The notes under the pieces: model-generated
What the model was told of the DNA's origin: nothing
What the model saw: only the letters and a program-made list of their open reading frames with translations
The model's database searches: none
Shown: one piece after another, positions 17,965 through 30,805 of the stretch
Numbering within the stretch: position 1 is the first letter of the stretch
How the letters are laid out: each line of letters begins with the position of its first letter
Assembly: GCF_000744775.1 (NCBI RefSeq)
Contig: NZ_JQMP01000001.1
Span: forward strand, 62,001 to 126,000
Length of the DNA stretch: 64,000 nt
Direction of reading: 5' to 3'
Source: Thermorudis peleae
GTDB taxonomy: Bacteria; Chloroflexota; Chloroflexia; Thermomicrobiales; Thermomicrobiaceae
Position numbers and translations under genes: made by a program

Positions 17965-18036
17965 TAGCGGGGGTGGGATTCGAACCCACGACCTCCGGGT
18001 TATGAGCCCGGCGAGCTGCCGCTGCTCCACCCCGCG
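17965..18036 (-). tRNA. Initiator tRNA-fMet (CAU)
   Basis: The minus strand reads CGCGGGGTGGAGCAG at the 5' end, a D-arm, anticodon loop CTCATAA with anticodon CAU at 18002-18004, a TTCGAATC T-loop and a CCCCGC 3' acceptor strand. Three G-C pairs in the anticodon stem (GGG/CCC next to the loop) and an unpaired first base (C1 opposite U72) identify the initiator type. The CCA end is not fully encoded (ACCG follows). It is the last gene of the rRNA operon. Confidence 0.95.
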
Positions 18037-18056
18037 CCACTGGCTGGAGGTGGGGT

Positions 18057-18181
18057 GTGCGCGCAGCGGCCTCGCCTCCCACGCGGTCCCCCGCGCAGTA
18101 CTCTCCGGCGCTGGCGTCGGGCACGACCCGGTTCGGGATGGTTCGGGGTGGAATCGACGCCGCTCTCGGCCACGCGCACAC
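18057..18181 (-). rRNA. 5S rRNA
   Basis: On the minus strand the ends pair (GTGTGCGCG with CGCGCACAC), and the interior contains the conserved CGAACCATCCCGAAC loop-C region and the AGAGTACTGC segment near the 3' half. Location between 23S rRNA and tRNA-fMet fits. Exact ends are estimated from the terminal stem. Confidence 0.9.
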
Positions 18182-18194
18182 CGCACCCCCAGCC

Positions 18195-18284
18195 AACATC
18201 GTCGTTGCACGCATCTGCACCCACCATCCAGTGTCGTGCTGGCCTTCCGCCGCCGAAGGATGTCAGGTGCCAGGGACTGGCCTC
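18195..18284 (-). other. 3' half of pre-23S processing stem
   Basis: This stretch is the near-complement of 21250-21330 over about 85 bp, including GTGTCGTGCTGG and GGATGTCAGG matches. In the transcript the two flanks would form the long stem cut by RNase III to release 23S rRNA. Confidence 0.75.
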
Positions 18285-21244
<2,960 letters not shown>

Positions 21245-21249
21245 CGCCT

Positions 21250-21335
21250 GACATCCTCCGCACCGGAAGAGCCAGCACGACACGGGACAGTAGGTGCAGA
21301 TGCGTACAACGACGTTCCTCGTTTGGTAAGGTGCC
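21250..21335 (-). other. 5' half of pre-23S processing stem
   Basis: It is the partner of 18195-18284, with long runs of complementarity to the 3' flank of 23S. The remaining 16S-23S spacer (about 21336-21569) contains no tRNA or other gene that I can recognise, so this operon has a tRNA-free internal spacer. Confidence 0.75.
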
Positions 21336-21568
21336 AACGTCGCCCATCATGCGACCTTGACCCCTGGGGTGTGATTTGCCTGCGGTGCCCACTGTGTTGG
21401 CACGACGGTGTGACGACTCCGGTGTGTGAGTGGTCCTAGGGCAGACCCTCCACCGGCATCCCCGCCGGCTTCTTCAGGCCCCCACGCGACCACCGCCACC
21501 CCGTCCCAGTGCAGCCCGCACCTGCGCCACACCGGTTGACCCAGAAGCTGAGCATCCACCCAGCTCCC

Positions 21569-23088
<1,520 letters not shown>

Positions 23089-23098
23089 CCTCAACCAG

Positions 23099-23120
23099 AA
23101 CGCCAGAAGACTCTGGCGTT
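23099..23120 (-). other. Leader hairpin before 16S rRNA
   Basis: AACGCCAGA (23099-23107) and TCTGGCGTT (23112-23120) form a perfect 9-bp stem with a 4-nt loop about 10 nt upstream of the 16S 5' end. It may take part in 16S processing or antitermination. Read rightward it is followed by a T-rich run, but no gene ends there. Confidence 0.5.
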
Positions 23121-23263
23121 TTGCTTTCTTCACAGATTCGCCATGCCAGTCCACCGCATCACCGCGCTGGTCTGGCAGGCCCAGGCACCGACAGGCAAAC
23201 CACACCTCAGTTGTCAAAGTGCATGAAGCGGCGACTTCGTGTCACACGCCAGCTCACTCGCAC

Positions 23264-23292
23264 AGTATAGTGCGTGTTCATGTGCGCGTCAA
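23264..23292 (-). promoter_or_regulatory. rRNA operon promoter, proximal
   Basis: On the minus strand TTGACG (complement of 23287-23292), 17-nt spacer, TATACT (complement of 23264-23269). It lies about 175 nt upstream of the 16S gene. Confidence 0.75.
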
Positions 23293-23354
23293 GTGGTGTG
23301 CTGGCTTGCAACTCGCTCGCTTGCGGCGCCCGCTCTCGCGCCGCGCAAGCTCAT

Positions 23355-23383
23355 AGTCTACGTATCCGCTGTCTGGTTGTCAA
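23355..23383 (-). promoter_or_regulatory. rRNA operon promoter, distal
   Basis: On the minus strand TTGACA (complement of 23378-23383), 17-nt spacer, TAGACT (complement of 23355-23360). With the proximal promoter it forms a tandem pair 91 bp apart, as is common for rRNA operons. The interval 23089-23438 holds these control signals and no gene. Confidence 0.65.
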
Positions 23384-23438
23384 GGGGGATCGCGCGCTAT
23401 CGTTACAGTGCATGCCGCACGAGGGAAAGGAGGCAACG

Positions 23439-24332
23439 ATGTCAGGACTTCGTGAGCCGTGCGCGGTCACGGTGGTTGAGGTGGGACCGCGAGATGGGCT
23501 GCAGAACGAGGCGGCAGTCGTGCCAACTGACATCAAAGTGGCCTTCATCAACGCACTGAGTGATGCTGGTTTCCCAGTGATTGAGTGCACAAGCTTTGTC
23601 AGTCCAAAAGCTGTACCGCAGTTGGCCGATGCAGAGGATGTTATGCGGCAGCTTCGTCGCCGTCCGGGGACGCGCTATCTGGTACTGGTGCCGAATGAGC
23701 GAGGGCTCGATCGGGCGTTGGCTGTCGGCTGTGATGCCATTGCGCTCTTTACCGCGGCGTCCGAGGCGTTTTCAGAGGCTAACGTTCATGCCTCGATTGC
23801 CGAGACGTTCACCCGATTTCAGCCGGTTGCTACCCGGGCCCAGCAACTCGGCCTCTGGATGCGCGGGTATGTCTCGACAGCATTTTGGTGTCCCTATGCC
23901 GGACGCGTCCTGCCCGAGCAGGTGATGCCGGTTGTCCTGCGGCTGTTTGAACTTGGCTGCGCGGAGGTCGCCCTGGCCGACACCATTGGGCGTGCCTCAC
24001 CAGATGAGGTTGCGCAATTGCTCGATGTTGTGCTGCGTGAGGTTCCGGCCGAGCGACTCGCTTTGCATTTCCATGATACGAATGGGCTGGCGCGGGCAAA
24101 TATTCGCGTTGGTCTCACCTATGGTATCCGGGTATTCGACGGTTCAGTTGGTGGGCTGGGTGGCTGCCCCTTTGCCCCAGGCGCGCCCGGCAACGTTGCA
24201 ACTGAGGCAGTCTTAGATGAACTCGATGCAGCAGGCTGCACTCACGGCATCGATCGAGCAGCGCTCGTACGTGCCCGTACGCTGCTTGCAACGGCATTGC
24301 CGACAGTGAGCCACCGTACCGCTTCTGTCTAG
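23439..24332 (+). CDS. Hydroxymethylglutaryl-CoA lyase family protein
   Basis: The 297-residue DRE-TIM metallolyase shows VEVGPRDGLQNE near the N-terminus (metal-binding Asp, catalytic Arg), ECTSFVSPKAVPQLADA, HFHDTNGLARANI (HxH metal ligands) and GGLGGCPFAPGAPGNVATE, which contains the catalytic Cys loop of HMG-CoA lyases. The enzyme cleaves 3-hydroxy-3-methylglutaryl-CoA to acetyl-CoA and acetoacetate in leucine degradation. ATG 23439 has a strong AAAGGAGG 6 nt upstream. No other leucine-pathway gene is adjacent, so a related 3-hydroxy-acyl-CoA lyase activity is possible. Confidence 0.9.
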   Translation: MSGLREPCAVTVVEVGPRDGLQNEAAVVPTDIKVAFINALSDAGFPVIECTSFVSPKAVPQLADAEDVMRQLRRRPGTRYLVLVPNERGLDRALAVGCDAIALFTAASEAFSEANVHASIAETFTRFQPVATRAQQLGLWMRGYVSTAFWCPYAGRVLPEQVMPVVLRLFELGCAEVALADTIGRASPDEVAQLLDVVLREVPAERLALHFHDTNGLARANIRVGLTYGIRVFDGSVGGLGGCPFAPGAPGNVATEAVLDELDAAGCTHGIDRAALVRARTLLATALPTVSHRTASV

Positions 24333-24394
24333 ATGCTTGCCAGCATGTTGCGCGTGTGCTAGACTCTCTGACTCTGATCGGAAGGGGAGGGTGT

Positions 24395-24802
24395 ATGGTG
24401 ACCCACTATCCTCCAGTAGTGCTTCGACAGCTTGCCGAGGAGCCGGTCATTTGGCTGGCGACGGTGCGTGCTGATGGCCAGCCTCAGGTCGTGCCAGTCT
24501 GGTTCCTCTGGGATGGGCAGCACATCTTGATCTATTCGTTGCCGAATAGTCAGAAGGTGCGAAATATCCGTCAAAATCCACGCGTCTCAGTGCACTTCAA
24601 TAGTGATCCTTGGGCGAATCAAGTGACGCGTCTGGATGGCATGGCAGAGCTCGTCGAAAATCCACCCCTGGCGACGTCTGTGTCAGAGTACTTAGCGAAG
24701 TATCACGATGGCATTATGCGGATTGGCATGACACCGGATTCGTTCGCTACTACCTATAGCACGCTCATTCGCGTCCGCCCTACCCATCTCGTCCACTGGT
24801 AG
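24395..24802 (+). CDS. PPOX-class F420/FMN-dependent split-barrel protein
   Basis: The 135-residue protein has the pyridoxamine-phosphate-oxidase-like split-barrel sequence: IWLATVRADGQPQVVPVWFLWDGQHILIYS, QKVRNIRQNPRVSVHFN, and a C-terminal RVRPTHLVHW. The FLWDG and KVRNI segments are typical of the TIGR03667-like group linked to F420. Such enzymes reduce or oxidise small molecules, but the substrate is unknown. The ATG follows GGGAGGG by 3-4 nt; a further ATG downstream is less likely. The nearest F420 gene in the window is CofE at 42957-43715. Confidence 0.82.
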   Translation: MVTHYPPVVLRQLAEEPVIWLATVRADGQPQVVPVWFLWDGQHILIYSLPNSQKVRNIRQNPRVSVHFNSDPWANQVTRLDGMAELVENPPLATSVSEYLAKYHDGIMRIGMTPDSFATTYSTLIRVRPTHLVHW

Positions 24803-24820
24803 AGTGTTGCGCTTGCCTCT

Positions 24821-24861
24821 TGCGACAGGAGGCCCGCGGTACCAGCTGGCCTCCTGTCGCA
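24821..24861. terminator. Hairpin after split-barrel gene
   Basis: TGCGACAGGAGGCC (24821-24834) and GGCCTCCTGTCGCA (24848-24861) form a perfect 14-bp stem with a 13-nt loop, 18 nt after the stop codon. No long T-run follows, but stem strength and position suggest transcription termination. Confidence 0.65.
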
Positions 24862-25072
24862 TACTGTGCCGCCGTGTAGCTTGTGTTAGTTCTACCGTGC
24901 AGTACGGCTTCGCTCGCGCACTGGGTGTATTCTCCTCTGGACTAGGATAACCACCCTGTTCTCAGCAAATTCTTATGGTGCTCTCAGCATGTCCCAAGCT
25001 CATGCTCCTACGCTGGAGTGTAGCTGGGCTGGAGTAGCCCAGCTCGGAAGCGAAAGGAGACGAGCATACGGG

Positions 25073-26380
25073 ATGGTTACGACAGTATCACTTCACTCAA
25101 TGACAGCAGTATCCGAGCATGAACGACCACTCGTTATGCCGCGAGTGCTGCGACCACACCTTCAGGAGACAGAATCTCTTGAACAGTACCTCCAGTCTGG
25201 TGGCTATACACTCGAGGCGTGGAGCCGCTCGCCAGACGAGATTATCACGCTTATCACAGCAAGCGGGCTGCGCGGTCGGAGTGGATCAGGCTTCCCCACA
25301 GGGACCAAATGGCGCACTGTCGCCCTTCAGCCAGGTCGCAAGGTTGTGCTGATAAACGCGGCGGAGTCAGAGCCAGCGAGTCGCAAGGATCGCACGCTGC
25401 TCCTCACACGCCCACATCTGGTACTCGAAGGCGCGCTTCTCGCGGCGTATGCAGTCGGCGCTGACACGCTGATGTTCTACACACATGACCCTGCGATAGC
25501 GCAGACAGCCGACGCAGCCTGGCATGAGTTAAAGCAGTCTGGTGCGAAGTTGCCGACCTGGCGGACAATCGTCGGCCCAGCACGCTATGTCGCTGGGGAG
25601 GCGAGTGCGGCGGTGAACTTCATCAATGGCCATGCTGCCAAACCGACGAGCAAGCCTCCTCGGCCTCACGAGCGCGGTGTGAATGGTCGGCCAACGCTCG
25701 TCCAGAACGTTGAGACCTTCGCCCATGCTGCGCTTATTGTGCGTAACGGACCAGCCTGGTTCCGATCCGTTGGGACGGATGAGTTGCCAGGGACAATCCT
25801 GCTGACCCTGAACGGAGCGCTGCGGCGCACAGGAGTTGTGGAGGTACCAAGTGGAGTAGCCCTCCGTGATGTGCTCGAGATGCTTGGTTGTGGCATGCCA
25901 CACGGTGTTCAGGCTGTGTTACCAGGCGGGTACTTTAGCGGGTGGCTCCCTGCAGAGGCGTTGCACCAGGGTGTTGCTCTCACACCAAGCAGCCTAGGTG
26001 CGTGGGGTAGCGATCTGGGCTGTGCCGCGATTACCGTCGTGCCAGAGACGGTATGTGGGCTCTGGCAGGCAGCGCGCCTGCTGCGCTTCTTTGCCGATGA
26101 ATCTGCACGGCAATGCGGGCCATGTACGTTTGGAACGGCTGCTATGGCTGACCTCATGGAGCGCCTTGCACGTGGAGAAGGTCGATCGGACGACGTTGAG
26201 CGCCTGCGCCACTATGCCGAGCACGTCCTGCCAAAGCGTGGTGCGTGCGGCCATCTTGACGGCGCGACGATCGCCGTTCGAACAGCATTGCAGGTCTTTC
26301 AAGATGATCTTGCGCGGCACCTGCGCTATGGCACGTGTGGCCGACCGCTGCGCAGCGTGTTGCCAGGATTGGAGGACTAG
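25073..26380 (+). CDS. NuoF-like NADH-binding SLBB flavoprotein
   Basis: The 435-residue protein is related to the NADH-binding subunit of complex I. It has GLRGRSGSGFPTGTKW (FMN/NADH-binding glycine loop), NAAESEPASRKDR, GRPTLVQNVETFAHA, an SLBB-like domain near residues 245-300 and a C-terminal Fe-S region, ARQCGPCTFG plus RGACGH. Complex I NuoF uses CxxCxxC plus a distant Cys; here the first Cys spacing differs, so cluster type is uncertain. It probably transfers electrons from NAD(P)H to the ferredoxin encoded 2 nt downstream. Start 25073 is favoured by AAAGGAGA upstream; residues before it in the longer frame do not match the family. First gene of a redox operon. Confidence 0.82.
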   Translation: MVTTVSLHSMTAVSEHERPLVMPRVLRPHLQETESLEQYLQSGGYTLEAWSRSPDEIITLITASGLRGRSGSGFPTGTKWRTVALQPGRKVVLINAAESEPASRKDRTLLLTRPHLVLEGALLAAYAVGADTLMFYTHDPAIAQTADAAWHELKQSGAKLPTWRTIVGPARYVAGEASAAVNFINGHAAKPTSKPPRPHERGVNGRPTLVQNVETFAHAALIVRNGPAWFRSVGTDELPGTILLTLNGALRRTGVVEVPSGVALRDVLEMLGCGMPHGVQAVLPGGYFSGWLPAEALHQGVALTPSSLGAWGSDLGCAAITVVPETVCGLWQAARLLRFFADESARQCGPCTFGTAAMADLMERLARGEGRSDDVERLRHYAEHVLPKRGACGHLDGATIAVRTALQVFQDDLARHLRYGTCGRPLRSVLPGLED

Positions 26381-26382
26381 CC

Positions 26383-26652
26383 ATGACGAAGCGGCTCCGT
26401 CTGCGCATTGACCCGATTCGATGCACGGCGTTCGGCTTTTGTGCCGAGCTTTGTCCAGAACTCTTCGACCTCGATGAATGGGGATATGCCTGGCTGAAAG
26501 CAGCTGAAGTGGATGTTGAAGCAGCCGCGCTTGTACGTCAGGTTGCTGCATGCTGCCCGCGCCGGGCCATCCTCATTGAAGAAGTGCCCGACCCCGAAGA
26601 CATCGACCAACCAGTCATGAACACGCAAATCAAGGAGGGAAGCCATGCGTGA
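26383..26652 (+). CDS. Single-cluster ferredoxin
   Basis: The 89-residue acidic protein has Cys at IRCTAFGFCAELCPE (C-x5-C-x3-C) and AACCPRRA (Cys-Pro), the pattern of small 3Fe-4S or 4Fe-4S ferredoxins related to those that serve P450s. The normal second Cys of the CxxCxxC motif is missing, which favours a 3Fe-4S cluster. It starts 2 nt after the NuoF-like stop and overlaps the next gene by 8 nt. It likely carries electrons between the NADH-binding protein and the membrane haem protein. Confidence 0.85.
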   Translation: MTKRLRLRIDPIRCTAFGFCAELCPELFDLDEWGYAWLKAAEVDVEAAALVRQVAACCPRRAILIEEVPDPEDIDQPVMNTQIKEGSHA

Positions 26653-27070
26653 GCCAATGGCAACCCCACCGGTGTCGCCGTTCTGGAATGCCGGTGATCA
26701 ACAGCGTCGTGCGCTTGCGGCACGCATTCGCACACTCCGTTCCTGGCTGATTGCTGGGAGCCTTGTCGGAACAGTCGTATTCACTGCTGCGGCCGCGCAC
26801 CATACCGAGACAAATGGGCCGACAACGCCGGCATCGATTGTCACGACGACAGAGAGTCGATCGGCAAGCAGGCATTTCTTCGCCGGTCAGACAACGGCAC
26901 CAGGTGTGGCCACGAAGAGGTCCCATGAATCAGAGAATGAGCAGGAATCAGACGACGAGCATCCACGCTGGAGCCAGAGCACGACAGGCAATGGCGCATG
27001 GTTCTTCTCCTCATCTGGCTCATCTGGTCCGTCGTTCTTCTCGAATCGTTCGACGAGCCGATCCTCGTAG
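26645..27070 (+). CDS. Hypothetical protein with one membrane segment and Ser/Thr-rich tail
   Basis: The 141-residue protein is not recognised. Residues about 33-52 (SWLIAGSLVGTVVFTAAAA) form a single hydrophobic segment preceded by Arg residues, which predicts an N-in topology. The rest is low complexity, rich in Ser, Thr, Glu and aromatic residues, ending in repeated Ser. It lies inside the redox operon, overlapping the ferredoxin stop. No canonical flavinylation motif (SGAT/SGAS) for the ApbE enzyme is seen, though Ser/Thr content is high. Similar tailed small proteins occur with ferric-reductase-like operons. Confidence 0.6.
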   Translation: MREPMATPPVSPFWNAGDQQRRALAARIRTLRSWLIAGSLVGTVVFTAAAAHHTETNGPTTPASIVTTTESRSASRHFFAGQTTAPGVATKRSHESENEQESDDEHPRWSQSTTGNGAWFFSSSGSSGPSFFSNRSTSRSS

Positions 27071-27080
27071 GGGGCGCACT

Positions 27081-28049
27081 GTGCAACATAAAGACGCGAT
27101 GCGTGCCATGCCTAGCACCGATACCGTACGTATTGCCCTCAACGGAGCGGCGTTTCCGGCGCTTGGCACTGAGGTAACCGTCCTGGTTACCGATCCAGTG
27201 CAACTTTGGCCAATCGTGCAGCATGTCCGGCAATGTATTGACGTCATTGACCGTACCCTCAGCCGTTTCCGTCCTGATAGCGAACTCGCCCGGCTGGAAC
27301 GCATCGTTGACCTTCCCCAGCCAGCCTCGCCGTTGTTCTTAGAGGCACTGGAACTTGCGCTTCGAGCAGCGCGTGATACGGAGGGATGGTTTGACCCGAC
27401 AATTCGCGACGCCCTTGAAGCGGCTGGTTATGACCGGAGTATTGAGCAGCTTGAGGCAGTGGGGCCGGGACCAAACCGGCCCGCACTGCCAGCTGGTCAG
27501 TGGCTGCGCATTCGCTACAATCGCGCGCTTGGCTGGGTTTGCATCCCCAGAGGTGTGCGTCTCGATTTCGGTGGAATCGGCAAAGGATTTGCGGTCGACT
27601 ACGCGCTGCGAACATTGCCCGTGAACGACGTTGGCGTACTGCTGAACGCTGGCGGTGACCTTGCTGTCCGTGGACCAACGCCGCCGGGTGGTTGGCTCTG
27701 TGATATTGCTGTCGATGTGTCGTCGCCGCCGGAGGCGCACGTCGTAGTGTTCGAGGGCGCACTCGCAACGTCGGGGCTGGGTCGGCGGCAGTGGACGAGG
27801 AACGGCGAACGCCTGCATCACCTCATCGATCCCCGTACAGGGTTGCCGGGAGTGAGCCCCTGGCGGATTGTCACCGTGGCGGCGCGCAGCTGTGCCGTCG
27901 CAGAGGTCGCTGCCAAAGTGGCCTGGCTGAAAGGCGAGGAAGGCCCAGCGTGGCTAGAGGACCTCGGGTTAGCTGGGCGCTTTGCAGCCAAAGACGGCTC
28001 GGTCATCACCGTTGGCCCCTGGCCCGAACAGAAAGGAGACATCCGATGA
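27081..28049 (+). CDS. FAD:protein FMN transferase (ApbE family)
   Basis: The 322-residue protein attaches FMN covalently to Thr/Ser of partner flavoproteins. Features are ALGTEVTVLV, the SRFRPDSELARL segment, RLDFGGIGKGFAVDYA (Gly-rich FAD binding), LLNAGGDLAVRG, ALATSGLGRR (with the metal-site Thr/Ser) and HHLIDPRTGLP (conserved HIxDPxTG). GTG 27081 is taken as start because TAGGGGG lies 7 nt upstream; ATG 27099 is an alternative. A flavinylated partner is expected nearby, and the membrane protein just downstream or an unlinked FMN-binding protein are candidates. Its stop overlaps the next ATG (ATGA). Confidence 0.92.
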   Translation: MQHKDAMRAMPSTDTVRIALNGAAFPALGTEVTVLVTDPVQLWPIVQHVRQCIDVIDRTLSRFRPDSELARLERIVDLPQPASPLFLEALELALRAARDTEGWFDPTIRDALEAAGYDRSIEQLEAVGPGPNRPALPAGQWLRIRYNRALGWVCIPRGVRLDFGGIGKGFAVDYALRTLPVNDVGVLLNAGGDLAVRGPTPPGGWLCDIAVDVSSPPEAHVVVFEGALATSGLGRRQWTRNGERLHHLIDPRTGLPGVSPWRIVTVAARSCAVAEVAAKVAWLKGEEGPAWLEDLGLAGRFAAKDGSVITVGPWPEQKGDIR

Positions 28050-28606
28050 ATAGTCCTGTGCTCTGGTACGTTGCTCGTGGGAGTGGGGTTGTCGCATACC
28101 TGTTGCTGACGCTGTCGGTCGTCCTTGGCATTGCGCTGAGCCGGCGCTGGCATCGCCCAAGTTGGCCACGCTTCGTTGTCCACGAGATGCATCGCTGGGC
28201 CACCCTAGTGTTCTATTGCTTTCTCGGCATTCATATCCTGACTGTGGCCATTGATCCCTATGTTCACTTCTCGCTCACTGACGTGCTGGTGCCGTTTGCT
28301 AGCAACTACCGGACGTTCTGGTTGGGGCTTGGGATTCTTGGCGCTGAACTTGCGCTTGCAATCGGTGCAAGCGTCTGGGTGCGTGAGCACATTGGGTATC
28401 GGGCGTGGCACGTGCTTCATGCTCTTTCCTATCCCGTCTTCCTTGCTTCCCTTGCCCATGGCCTCGGCACGGGCACGGATACTGGCACGCGCTGGATGAC
28501 GGTGATCTATGTCGCTTCAGCCATCGCTGTGCTCGGTGCAACGATCTGGCGGCTGCTGCCATGGCCGCGGCTCTCGTTTGCCACCAGCCGCGTGACGAGC
28601 CGCTGA
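28046..28606 (+). CDS. Ferric-reductase-like transmembrane haem protein
   Basis: The 186-residue protein has about six hydrophobic helices and His pairs suited to bis-haem ligation: HEMHRW, GIHIL, WHVLH and LAHG. This is the ferric-reductase-like/MsrQ-type membrane domain, which passes electrons across the membrane. It lacks any flavin or NAD domain, so electrons are presumably supplied by the NuoF-like protein and ferredoxin of the same operon. Translation is coupled to the ApbE gene by a 4-nt overlap, and AAAGGAG is present. Confidence 0.82.
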   Translation: MNSPVLWYVARGSGVVAYLLLTLSVVLGIALSRRWHRPSWPRFVVHEMHRWATLVFYCFLGIHILTVAIDPYVHFSLTDVLVPFASNYRTFWLGLGILGAELALAIGASVWVREHIGYRAWHVLHALSYPVFLASLAHGLGTGTDTGTRWMTVIYVASAIAVLGATIWRLLPWPRLSFATSRVTSR

Positions 28607-28763
28607 CTGACGGGAAGTGCCGTCGTTATAAGCAAGCGCTGAAGATATTCCGTAGGCGATGCTCTCTTGGCAGGGGGCATCGCCCATTGTATGGAAAGCA
28701 GGTGTGTCACCAGGAGTTCAGCACATTCACGTTGCCAAGGGCGCAAGATTGGCTTGCAGAGGG

Positions 28764-30086
28764 TTAGGCCTGTTGGGCTTGATTCCCGGCCCGTGCCTTG
28801 ACTCGACCAAAGGCATGGCTGGACACTGCCGAAGACGTGAGTGGTAGTTCAACGATTGCCGTCGTGCCCTGGCCGAGTGTGCTCTCGAGCCGGATCGTCC
28901 CGCGATGCGCGTGCACGATCGACCAGGCGATGGCAAGTCCCAAGCCGGCGCCGCCCTGTTGGCGCGTGCGAGCCCGGTCGACGCGATAAAACCGATCAAA
29001 GAGCCGAGGTAGGTGCTCGGGAGCAATACCTTCACCGGTGTCACGTACGCGGATTTGGGCCATACGACCATGACGCTGGAGTGTGACCGTAATAGTACCA
29101 GGCGGCGGCGTATATTTGAGCGCGTTATCGAGCAGGATGAGCAGCAACTGCTGATAGCGGTCTGGATCAACTTCAACTTCGAGGTGCTCATCGGACGGCT
29201 GAAATTGCAGCTGGAGGCCATGCTGGATTGCCAATGGGGTAACGCGGCGAATAACGTCCTCGGTAATGAGCGCGAGGTCGACTGGCGCGACCGCAAGGTC
29301 AAGTTCGTTGAGATCAGCCCGAGCCAGGAGGAGCAGATCGTTGGCTAAGCGTTCGAGTCGAGCGAGATCGTGGCGGAAGTCTTCCCAGAGTTGGAGATTT
29401 GCTGAAAGAGGCTCCTGACGATGCTGGTCAAGAAGATCGGCCGTGGCACGTAGGACAGTGAGCGGGGTCCGCAGTTCGTGCGAAGCATCAGCAACAAACT
29501 CGAGCTGGCGGCGAAAGGCTTGTTCAATCGGGATCAGCGCGCGACCAGCCAAAAACCACGCACCAATGAAAGACAGTCCGAGGCCGCCGGCCCCGCCAAG
29601 CAATAGGCCGATGAGCAGGCGATGGAGCGCTTGTTGCACAGGCGTAAGGCTTTTGCCGACGACAAGCAACAGGCCCTGTTCGCTGTTTCCGGGAGGTTGC
29701 GGTGAAATGAATAGGCGAACAGGCTGATTGTTCACCGTCATAGTAAGGAACTGTGGTGGAGAGAGCGTTTGCGGCACACGAGTAAGTTCAATCCCCTGCG
29801 GATTTGCCAACACACTGCCATTAGGCCCAATGATCAACAGAAAAAAGCCACTGTTCAGGCCATGCGACTCGCTGCCCACATCATCGTGTTCACGATGCCC
29901 AGGGTCGTGTAGCGTCATGCTCTGGGTAACGAGGTCGTGGTCGACCTGGGCCATGAGCTGGTGCGCGGTCAGCACATAGACGCCGGCGCCAACAAATCCT
30001 AGGATCAGCGTGAGGACAAGGATGTTCCATCCAACCAGATGCCAGCGAATGCGACGGAACAAGGTGTGCTCCTTCATACAATGCAT
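28764..30086 (-). CDS. Two-component sensor histidine kinase
   Basis: The 440-residue kinase has two membrane helices (about residues 18-40 and 155-180) around a 110-residue extracellular part rich in His and Asp (HDPGHREHDDVGSESHG), which might bind a metal. A short HAMP-like linker precedes the dimerisation H-box ADASHELRTPL, then the N-box LLDNALKYTPP, G1 DTGEGIAPE, F box FDRFYRVD and G2 GAGLGLAI. Its ATG at 30086 overlaps the response regulator stop (TAATG), so the two are translated together. The signal is unknown. Confidence 0.93.
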   Translation of the reverse strand: MHCMKEHTLFRRIRWHLVGWNILVLTLILGFVGAGVYVLTAHQLMAQVDHDLVTQSMTLHDPGHREHDDVGSESHGLNSGFFLLIIGPNGSVLANPQGIELTRVPQTLSPPQFLTMTVNNQPVRLFISPQPPGNSEQGLLLVVGKSLTPVQQALHRLLIGLLLGGAGGLGLSFIGAWFLAGRALIPIEQAFRRQLEFVADASHELRTPLTVLRATADLLDQHRQEPLSANLQLWEDFRHDLARLERLANDLLLLARADLNELDLAVAPVDLALITEDVIRRVTPLAIQHGLQLQFQPSDEHLEVEVDPDRYQQLLLILLDNALKYTPPPGTITVTLQRHGRMAQIRVRDTGEGIAPEHLPRLFDRFYRVDRARTRQQGGAGLGLAIAWSIVHAHRGTIRLESTLGQGTTAIVELPLTSSAVSSHAFGRVKARAGNQAQQA

Positions 30087-30757
30087 TATGGGCGCAACGA
30101 GTAGCCAACGCCACGAATCGTACGAATCAATGGCCGAGTTGAGCCACGATCAATTTTCTCCCGTAGATAGTGAATGTAGGTTTCGACGACGTTGGTTGTG
30201 GCACTACTGTCGTAGCCCCAAATATGCTCAAGAATTTGCTCCTTCGTCAGCACGCGCTGTTGATGACGTGCCAGGTAAACGAGCAGTTCGAACTCTCGTG
30301 GTGTCAGCTCAATGGTACGTTCTCCCCGTCGTACTTCATGCCGGTCGAGATCGATAGCCAAGTCGCCGACAACCAGCGTGTCAGACTCGGATTGGTCAGC
30401 GAAACGGCGGCCGAGGGCCCGGATGCGGGCAAGCAATTCTTCGAGTGCGAATGGTTTAACTAGATAATCGTCGGCACCAGCGTCTAGCCCCTCGACTCGG
30501 TCGGCCACAGCGTCGCGCGCCGTGAGCATAAGGATTGGTGTACGCACGCGCTGACGACGCAACTGGCGACTAACGGATAGCCCATCAAGCTTCGGCAGCA
30601 TGATATCGAGCACAATGACGTCGAACAGGCCAGTTTCAGCGCGCTGGAGTCCAGCGAGTCCATCGTCGGCGAGTTCGACCTGATGGCCTGCCTCTGTCAA
30701 TGCGCGTGAGACGAGCCGAGCAACTCGAGGATCGTCTTCGACGACGAGGATGCGCAT
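30086..30757 (-). CDS. OmpR-family response regulator
   Basis: The 223-residue regulator has a receiver domain with acidic pair MRILVVEDDPR, phosphoacceptor Asp in VIVLDIMLP and the conserved Lys in YLVKPF, followed by a winged-helix DNA-binding domain (LTPREFELLVYLARHQ ... TYIHYLREKID). ATG 30757 is chosen because GGTGGAGG lies 11 nt upstream and the receiver begins there. It is cotranscribed with the sensor kinase and may control its own promoter through the direct repeats at 30822-30839. Confidence 0.95.
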   Translation of the reverse strand: MRILVVEDDPRVARLVSRALTEAGHQVELADDGLAGLQRAETGLFDVIVLDIMLPKLDGLSVSRQLRRQRVRTPILMLTARDAVADRVEGLDAGADDYLVKPFALEELLARIRALGRRFADQSESDTLVVGDLAIDLDRHEVRRGERTIELTPREFELLVYLARHQQRVLTKEQILEHIWGYDSSATTNVVETYIHYLREKIDRGSTRPLIRTIRGVGYSLRP

Positions 30758-30805
30758 AGCTGCAATGGCCTCCACCGTGACGTCGCAATATCGTATTGCT
30801 ACCTC

